DNA of 5,856 nt, taken from the NCBI GenBank assembly GCA_012031335.1, contig JAAUTT010000328.1, forward strand, positions 1 to 5,856, read 5' to 3'. This document shows positions 5,092-5,856 of this stretch, piece after piece. Under the pieces are notes generated by a model. The model did not search any database. It saw nothing but the letters and a program-made list of their open reading frames with translations, and had not been told where the DNA came from. The translations under genes were made by a program, and so were the position numbers. Source of the DNA: Bacteroidales bacterium. Lineage in GTDB: Bacteria > Bacteroidota > Bacteroidia > Bacteroidales > JAAUTT01. How positions within the stretch are numbered: position 1 is the first letter of the stretch; the number at the start of each line of letters is the position of its first letter.

Positions 5092-5856
5092 CTGTTTAAC
5101 ATAACAGGGGGAGGGAACTATTGTGCCGGCGACCCGGGCGTTCAGGTAGGATTATCAAACAGTGAACCTGGAGTTGATTACGAATTATATTTAAATGGAG
5201 TAGCTACTGGGAATATTCTTCCGGGTACAGGAGCTAATCTTGATTTTGGTAATCAGGTTCTGGCTGGTAATTATACTATAATGGCAATTAATACAATTAC
5301 ATCTTGTGAAGTATTAATGACCGGTACTGCTGCAATTGTAGTAAATCCATTACCAAACAATACTTTGGCAGTTTCCGACCCGGAAATTTGTGAAGGAACG
5401 AATGCAGTTATTGAAGTAACAGCCAGTGAACTCAATACTGAATATCAACTTCGTTTAAACAGTGATAATTCACTTATCGGATCTCCGGTTGCAGGTACTG
5501 GAAATACTATCTCTTTTACAGTTTCTCCGGTTGTTTCTGCTGATTACAATATTTTGGCTTCTAAAACTGATGGTACAGGATGTTACATTCAACTGACAGA
5601 CCTTGCTGAGGTCATTGTAAATCCAGCTGTAACGGTTGCCGTGGATCCTAATACCCCTGTTATTTGTACCGGCGAAAATTTAACATTCGATGGGAATCCG
5701 GCCGGAGGTACAGGTGCGTTCCTTCATAGCTGGACTGGTACGGGTGCTTCATATCTTTCAGATGTTAATATTCAAAATCCTGTTTTCAGCTCAACCCTTG
5801 TTGGAAATTATTCTCTTACATATACAGCAACTGACAGTAAGGGATGTTTCACTTCA
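3901..5856 (+). CDS. Giant surface protein, segment 4: tandem repeats 5 (end) to 9, two diverged repeats, PKD-like domain; runs off the window
   Basis: From 3901 the frame returns to that of segment 2 and stays open to the last base, so neither a native start nor a stop is present. It holds the end of repeat 5 and complete repeats 6-9 (to 5091). Two diverged copies follow. The first (5092-5358, 89 aa) keeps the Cys pair and the P-G-T-G and N-P-L-P positions. The second (5359-5634, 92 aa) keeps S-D-P-E-I-C-E-G, Y-Q-L, V-A-G-T-G and V-S-P. The last visible part, from about 5635, reads PVICTGENLTFDGNPAGGTG, then a W-T-G-T-G core, then YSLTYTATDSKGCF, a PKD-like beta-sandwich common in Bacteroidota surface proteins. 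Further domains and any sorting or anchoring signal must lie downstream. Confidence 0.8.
5092..5634 (+). repeat. Two diverged copies of the 91-aa repeat at the distal edge
   Basis: The copies are 5092-5358 (267 bp, 89 aa) and 5359-5634 (276 bp, 92 aa). Both keep Cys 11 and the late Cys and parts of the Y-Q/E-L strand and G-T-G turn. The first also keeps N-P-L-P, which is N-P-A-V in the second. DNA identity to the inner copies is mostly lost. They mark the old edge of the array, where recombination with the inner copies has stopped. Confidence 0.8.

Larger units (their letters stand above)
905..5856 (+). pseudogene. Giant modular surface protein (SprB/Ig-like/PKD repeats), reconstructed, frameshifted, 3' end outside window
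   Basis: This is the whole gene as I reconstruct it from four frame segments. Its order is: signal peptide (about 905-967); SprB-like repeat (about 968-1200); three Ig-like modules (about 1262-2116); two SprB-like repeats (about 2137-2610); nine 91-aa tandem repeats (2635-5091); two diverged copies (5092-5634); and the start of a PKD-like domain (5635 on). At least 1,650 residues are present and the frame is still open at the last base. Family knowledge: proteins built this way in Bacteroidota are secreted adhesins, often exported by T9SS, and SprB itself is a gliding-motility adhesin. Here the sorting domain is outside the window, so T9SS export and a gliding role are inference. One-base changes at about 2122, 3075/3076 and 3900/3901 break the frame as written. 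The continuous domain order and the sister repeats show one ancestral gene rather than four genes. Confidence 0.8.

Noticed and set aside
2718..5102. Four similar reverse-strand open frames of 63-66 aa (2718-2912, 3541-3732, 4632-4823, 4902-5102)
   Set aside because: They are antisense readings of the same part of the 273-bp repeat, so their mutual similarity simply copies that of the sense strand. They lack leaders and are not present in every copy.

Overview
The window looks like Bacteroidota DNA, and class Bacteroidia is plausible though not proven. Evidence: SprB-type and PKD/Ig-like repeats in a very large secreted protein, a predicted signal peptide ending in A-I-A before Gln, A-rich leaders without Shine-Dalgarno sequences, and a candidate promoter close to the Bacteroidota TTTG / TAnnTTTG consensus. 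The array also gives a possible glimpse of a surface adhesin of the kind exported by the type IX secretion system (T9SS), but its C-terminus and any sorting domain lie beyond the window.

Layout: (1) 1-263, the C-terminal end of an FtsX/LolC/E-like ABC transporter permease. (2) 264-539, an AT-rich intergenic stretch with a candidate promoter (445-476) and overlapping inverted repeats (488-512). (3) 540-894, a small secreted protein of unknown function (about 117 aa if repaired) whose signal peptide is interrupted by an apparent one-base insertion. (4) 905 to the end, one giant modular surface-type protein running off the window. Its order is signal peptide, an SprB-like repeat, three Ig-like modules of about 90-105 aa, two more SprB-like repeats, nine near-identical 91-aa (273-bp) tandem repeats, two diverged copies of that repeat, and the start of a PKD-like domain.

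As written, the giant gene is split by three single-base length changes: one T apparently lost at about 2122, one extra T at 3075/3076 and one G lost at 3900/3901. The second and third are demonstrated by comparison with sister repeats, fall at the same place in two repeat copies and cancel each other. With the small gene's extra G, that makes four one-base run-length differences in about 3.4 kb. The coding sequence otherwise shows strong protein-level conservation, so sequencing or assembly error, or very recent inactivation, explains this better than old decay or programmed frameshifting.

The small secreted gene and the giant gene are ten bases apart on the same strand and probably form one transcript from the promoter near 445-476. 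The permease is a separate upstream unit. I do not see a clearly new enzymatic or defence system. The notable content is the mosaic tandem array, the small secreted partner and the pattern of indels.
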